Positions 5,741 through 7,578 of a stretch of 7,578 bases of DNA are shown here, in pieces. The position numbers and the translations under genes are program-made. Each line of letters starts with the position of its first letter. The first letter of the stretch is position 1. A model generated the notes under the pieces. That model was not told the origin of the DNA, did not search any database, and saw nothing but the letters and a program-made list of their open reading frames with translations. The DNA is from SOKG01 sp964449845 (GTDB lineage: Bacteria; Chloroflexota; Dehalococcoidia; SZUA-161), in NCBI GenBank assembly GCA_964449845.1, contig CAYVES010000118.1:1-7578 (forward strand), given 5' to 3'.

Positions 5741-7087
5741 ATGCCCCATGCCAAGAGCGTCTTCGTCTGCCAGCAGTGTGGCAATGAAAGCCCCAAGTGG
5801 GTAGGGCACTGCCCCAACTGCGATCAGTGGAATACCTACGTGGAGACAGTGGTTCAACACCCGGCCGCTGCGACCCCAGCCACTGCGGTACAGGAACTAT
5901 CCCAGTTCCCCACCAACTCCGTACCCCGCCTCACGCTGCCCCTAAGGGAGTTCAACCGAGTGCTGGGGGGTGGCATAGTCCCCGGCTCCATGGTGCTCAT
6001 CGCCGGAGACCCCGGCATCGGCAAATCGACGCTCCTGCTCGAGGTAGCAGGGATGACCGCTGAACGCGAGGGGAAGGTGCTCTACGTTTCCGGCGAGGAA
6101 TCAGTACATCAGATAAAGCTGAGGGCTGACAGGTTAGGGATACAAGGGGAGGGGCTCTACCTTCTGCCCGAGACCGACCTGGAAAACATCATCGAGCGAG
6201 GAAGGGACTTATCGCCGCAGCTGGTGGTTATCGACTCCATTCAGGCGGTTTGCCTGAGCGGCCTGACCTCAGCGGCAGGCAGCCTTGCCCAGGTGCGAGA
6301 GTGCACCTCGATACTGATGCACTGGGCCAAGTCAAGCAATACCCCTATCTTCATAGTTGGACATGTCACCAAGGACGGGGCGATCGCAGGGCCGCACACC
6401 CTGGAACACATTGTCGACGTCGTCCTCTACCTCGAAGGGGAACGCTTCAGCGCCTACAGGCTGCTGCGCAGTGTCAAGAACCGCTTCGGCTCAACCAACG
6501 AGGTTGGCGTTTTCGAGATGAGGGACCAGGGACTGGTTGAAATAGCAAATCCCTCCCAGGTTTTCCTCTCCCAGCGCTCTCAGGGGGCAATAGGCTCGGT
6601 GATCGTTCCCACCCTTGAGGGTACCAGACCGCTGCTGGTGGAGATCCAGGCACTCACCAGCCCCACCAGCTTCGGGCTGCCCCGCCGCAACGCAAACGGC
6701 GTTGACTACAATCGCCTGCTCATGATCACCGCCGTCCTCACCAAGAGGCTGAGGCTGGCCCTCGGCAACCAGGACATTATTGCCAATGTCGTCGGCGGAA
6801 TCAGGGTGAACGAGCCAGCAGCAGACCTCGGCCTTGCCCTGGCCATCGCCTCAAGCTCCCGCAACGCCAGGGTTAATCCCGACCTAGTGGCCATTGGGGA
6901 AGTCGGGCTCAGTGGAGAACTGAGGGCTGTATCTCAACTTGACAAGCGGCTGTCTGAAGCGGCCAAGCTCGGCTTCAAGTCCTGCCTGCTGCCGCCACTT
7001 CAGAGCGGGCAAAAACTGCCTCCGGAGATCGAACCCATCGCTGTAAGCTCACTGTCCCAAGCACTGAAACTGGGACTGGAAGGATAG
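5741..7087 (+). CDS. radA: DNA repair protein RadA (Sms)
   Basis: RadA is a RecA-like hexameric ATPase that promotes branch migration and processing of recombination intermediates. All family hallmarks are visible in 448 residues, close to the usual 450-460: a four-cysteine zinc finger (C10, C13, C24, C27); Walker A GDPGIGKST (89-97); Walker B with D165 in VVIDSIQAV; the RadA-specific KNRFG motif (246-250); and a C-terminal Lon-protease-like domain (roughly 280-445) containing NVVGGIRVNEPAADLGLALA. The ATG at 5741 has AGAGGGG (5727-5733) seven bases upstream and places the zinc finger at the expected N-terminal position. No promoter of its own is evident in the 50 bases after the preceding terminator, so leakage through it or an unrecognised promoter must supply transcription. 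In Bacillus radA directly follows clpC; here two metabolic genes intervene. Confidence 0.97.
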   Translation: MPHAKSVFVCQQCGNESPKWVGHCPNCDQWNTYVETVVQHPAAATPATAVQELSQFPTNSVPRLTLPLREFNRVLGGGIVPGSMVLIAGDPGIGKSTLLLEVAGMTAEREGKVLYVSGEESVHQIKLRADRLGIQGEGLYLLPETDLENIIERGRDLSPQLVVIDSIQAVCLSGLTSAAGSLAQVRECTSILMHWAKSSNTPIFIVGHVTKDGAIAGPHTLEHIVDVVLYLEGERFSAYRLLRSVKNRFGSTNEVGVFEMRDQGLVEIANPSQVFLSQRSQGAIGSVIVPTLEGTRPLLVEIQALTSPTSFGLPRRNANGVDYNRLLMITAVLTKRLRLALGNQDIIANVVGGIRVNEPAADLGLALAIASSSRNARVNPDLVAIGEVGLSGELRAVSQLDKRLSEAAKLGFKSCLLPPLQSGQKLPPEIEPIAVSSLSQALKLGLEG

Positions 7088-7141
7088 CTCCCGCAGATGC
7101 CGGGGAAGTTAATACTGGGGTTTTACGCGCGGGAAGACTTG

Positions 7142-7168
7142 TGCCGGGGGCGCCGCTTTCTCCCGGTG
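7142..7168. terminator. Weak hairpin between convergent radA and the small minus-strand gene
   Basis: CCGGG (7144-7148) pairs with CCCGG (7162-7166), extended by G-U pairs on both sides, around an 11-base loop. No T-tract follows on either strand. Its place between two convergent genes suggests a shared termination or stability hairpin, but the sequence evidence is thin. Confidence 0.3.
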
Positions 7169-7171
7169 GCT

Positions 7172-7282
7172 CTAGCCTGCTATTATCACGGCTCCCACTA
7201 TTATGCCGGCGAAGATAGCCCCTGCCAAAATGGCACAACCGACAATAACAGCGAGCCCGGTTGGAAACCCTTCTTGTTGCAT
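7172..7282 (-). CDS. Small single-span membrane protein, 36 residues, function unknown
   Basis: The minus strand carries an ATG at 7282 and a TAG at 7174-7172, encoding 36 residues. After a short polar start (MQQEGFPT), residues 9-36 form one uninterrupted hydrophobic helix made only of G, A, V, I, L, F and one C, with glycines at 9, 15, 21, 26, 30 and 36. G26 and G30 form a GxxxG packing motif. There is no charged residue after E4. GGAGGG (7291-7286) lies three bases before the ATG, and a TTGACA promoter is correctly placed upstream. This combination of Shine-Dalgarno, promoter and a perfectly bounded transmembrane segment is unlikely by chance. It converges on radA. I recognise no family; possible roles include a membrane regulatory peptide, an accessory subunit or a type I toxin-like peptide, and none is supported further by the sequence. 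Confidence 0.55.
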   Translation of the reverse strand: MQQEGFPTGLAVIVGCAILAGAIFAGIIVGAVIIAG

Positions 7283-7289
7283 AATCCCT

Positions 7290-7366
7290 CCGGACCAGAC
7301 AGCGCGCCTAATGTCACGACTTTACACTGTTCGGCCCAGACCTGTCAAGTCTGTGTACTGGTCCGG
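7290..7366. repeat. Inverted repeat flanking the small-gene promoter
   Basis: CCGGACCAG (7290-7298) is matched exactly by CTGGTCCGG (7358-7366), 59 bases apart. The promoter of the minus-strand small gene lies between the arms, and the left arm touches its Shine-Dalgarno. It could be a pair of regulator sites, the ends of a 77-base mini-element, or chance. No target-site duplication is evident at its edges. Confidence 0.45.
7319..7348 (-). promoter_or_regulatory. Promoter for the 36-residue membrane protein
   Basis: Read on the minus strand, TTGACA (7348-7343) is a perfect -35 box and TAAAGT (7324-7319), 18 bases on, matches four of six -10 positions. Transcription would begin near 7312, giving a leader of about 30 bases. 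The -35 box lies inside a 15-base near-palindrome, AGACCTGTCAAGTCT (7338-7352), with one mismatch between its arms, which could be an operator. Confidence 0.5.
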
Positions 7367-7578
7367 TAGATTAGTAACACATAGCCCGTTTGAGTGGTAG
7401 GGAAAGAAGGCTCTTAGACGACAAGCGACCAGAGGCTTACCCGCTGTCTCCTTGACACATGTTGTCAAGTAAGGCACAATAGTGACTCACGGGGGTTGAC
7501 ACCCAAAGCAACTGGCAGCCACAAACAGAAGTCAGACAACAATCCGGCAAGACAGGCCTATTGGGCATCCAGGAGTGA
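7367..7578. other. Intergenic stretch without a recognisable gene
   Basis: Apart from the promoter and inverted repeat at 7451-7480, I see no tRNA, no intrinsic terminator and no convincing ORF on either strand. A further TTGACA occurs at 7496-7501 without a good -10 partner. AGGAG at 7571-7575, three bases from the end, may be the Shine-Dalgarno of a gene starting just outside the window. Confidence 0.5.
7452..7480 (+). promoter_or_regulatory. Plus-strand promoter within an inverted repeat, reading out of the window
   Basis: TTGACA (7452-7457) is followed after 17 bases by CACAAT (7475-7480), which matches four of six -10 positions. The -35 box forms part of the inverted repeat CTTGACA (7451-7457) / TGTCAAG (7463-7469), separated by five bases. 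Transcription would start near 7487 and run toward a gene beyond base 7578. Confidence 0.4.

Noticed and set aside
7097..7369. Plus-strand 90-codon frame after radA
   Set aside because: It is the opposite-strand shadow of the small membrane gene and its promoter, with no Shine-Dalgarno and no recognisable features.
7311..7400. Plus-strand 29-codon frame starting at ATG 7311
   Set aside because: No ribosome binding site, and it runs antisense through the promoter of the small minus-strand gene; its composition is not protein-like.
7437..7568. Minus-strand 43-codon frame rich in cysteine
   Set aside because: It has no Shine-Dalgarno before its ATG, no coherent domain, and overlaps the promoter and inverted repeat at 7451-7480; the cysteines look like chance.
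7381..7578. tRNA or other structured RNA at the right end
   Set aside because: No T-loop (GTTCRANTC) or acceptor stem pairing could be found.

Overview
The window looks like a chromosomal housekeeping region of an anaerobic bacterium, with moderately high GC. The arrangement 5S rRNA, clpC, later radA, together with an Fe-S flavin oxidoreductase, suggests Chloroflexota, most likely a Dehalococcoidia-like lineage. That placement comes from gene content and general protein resemblance, not from a search, and is tentative. No phage, transposase, CRISPR array or toxin gene is visible.

Layout from left to right. The 3' part of a 5S rRNA opens the window and ends at a strong intrinsic terminator (125-168). 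An extended -10 promoter (182-190) drives clpC (249-2705), an 818-residue AAA+ unfoldase. A 329-base gap follows; it holds a 28-base perfect palindrome, a near-consensus promoter and a long leader. Next come a 656-residue Old Yellow Enzyme/4Fe-4S/FAD oxidoreductase (3035-5005) and a 161-residue VOC-fold protein (5121-5606). These two are separated by a 44-base repeat-like hairpin and closed by an intrinsic terminator (5639-5690). Then comes radA (5741-7087).

The last 491 bases contain no gene of ordinary size. They do hold a convincing very small minus-strand gene for a 36-residue, glycine-rich, single-membrane-span protein (7172-7282), with its own Shine-Dalgarno and TTGACA-type promoter. 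Several inverted repeats surround that promoter, and a second, plus-strand promoter lies within another inverted repeat and points out of the window.

How the genes fit together: clpC and radA are stress and repair genes that are adjacent in Bacillus (clpC-radA). Here a two-gene metabolic cassette with its own promoter and terminator sits between them. Its two products may act on the same (probably acyl-CoA or enone-type) substrate, but the sequence does not identify that substrate. The oxidoreductase lacks the usual active-site tyrosine of its family, so its reaction may differ from the classical enoate/dienoyl-CoA reductases. Nothing amounts to a clearly new multi-gene system; the small membrane protein with its palindromic control region is the best candidate for something undescribed.
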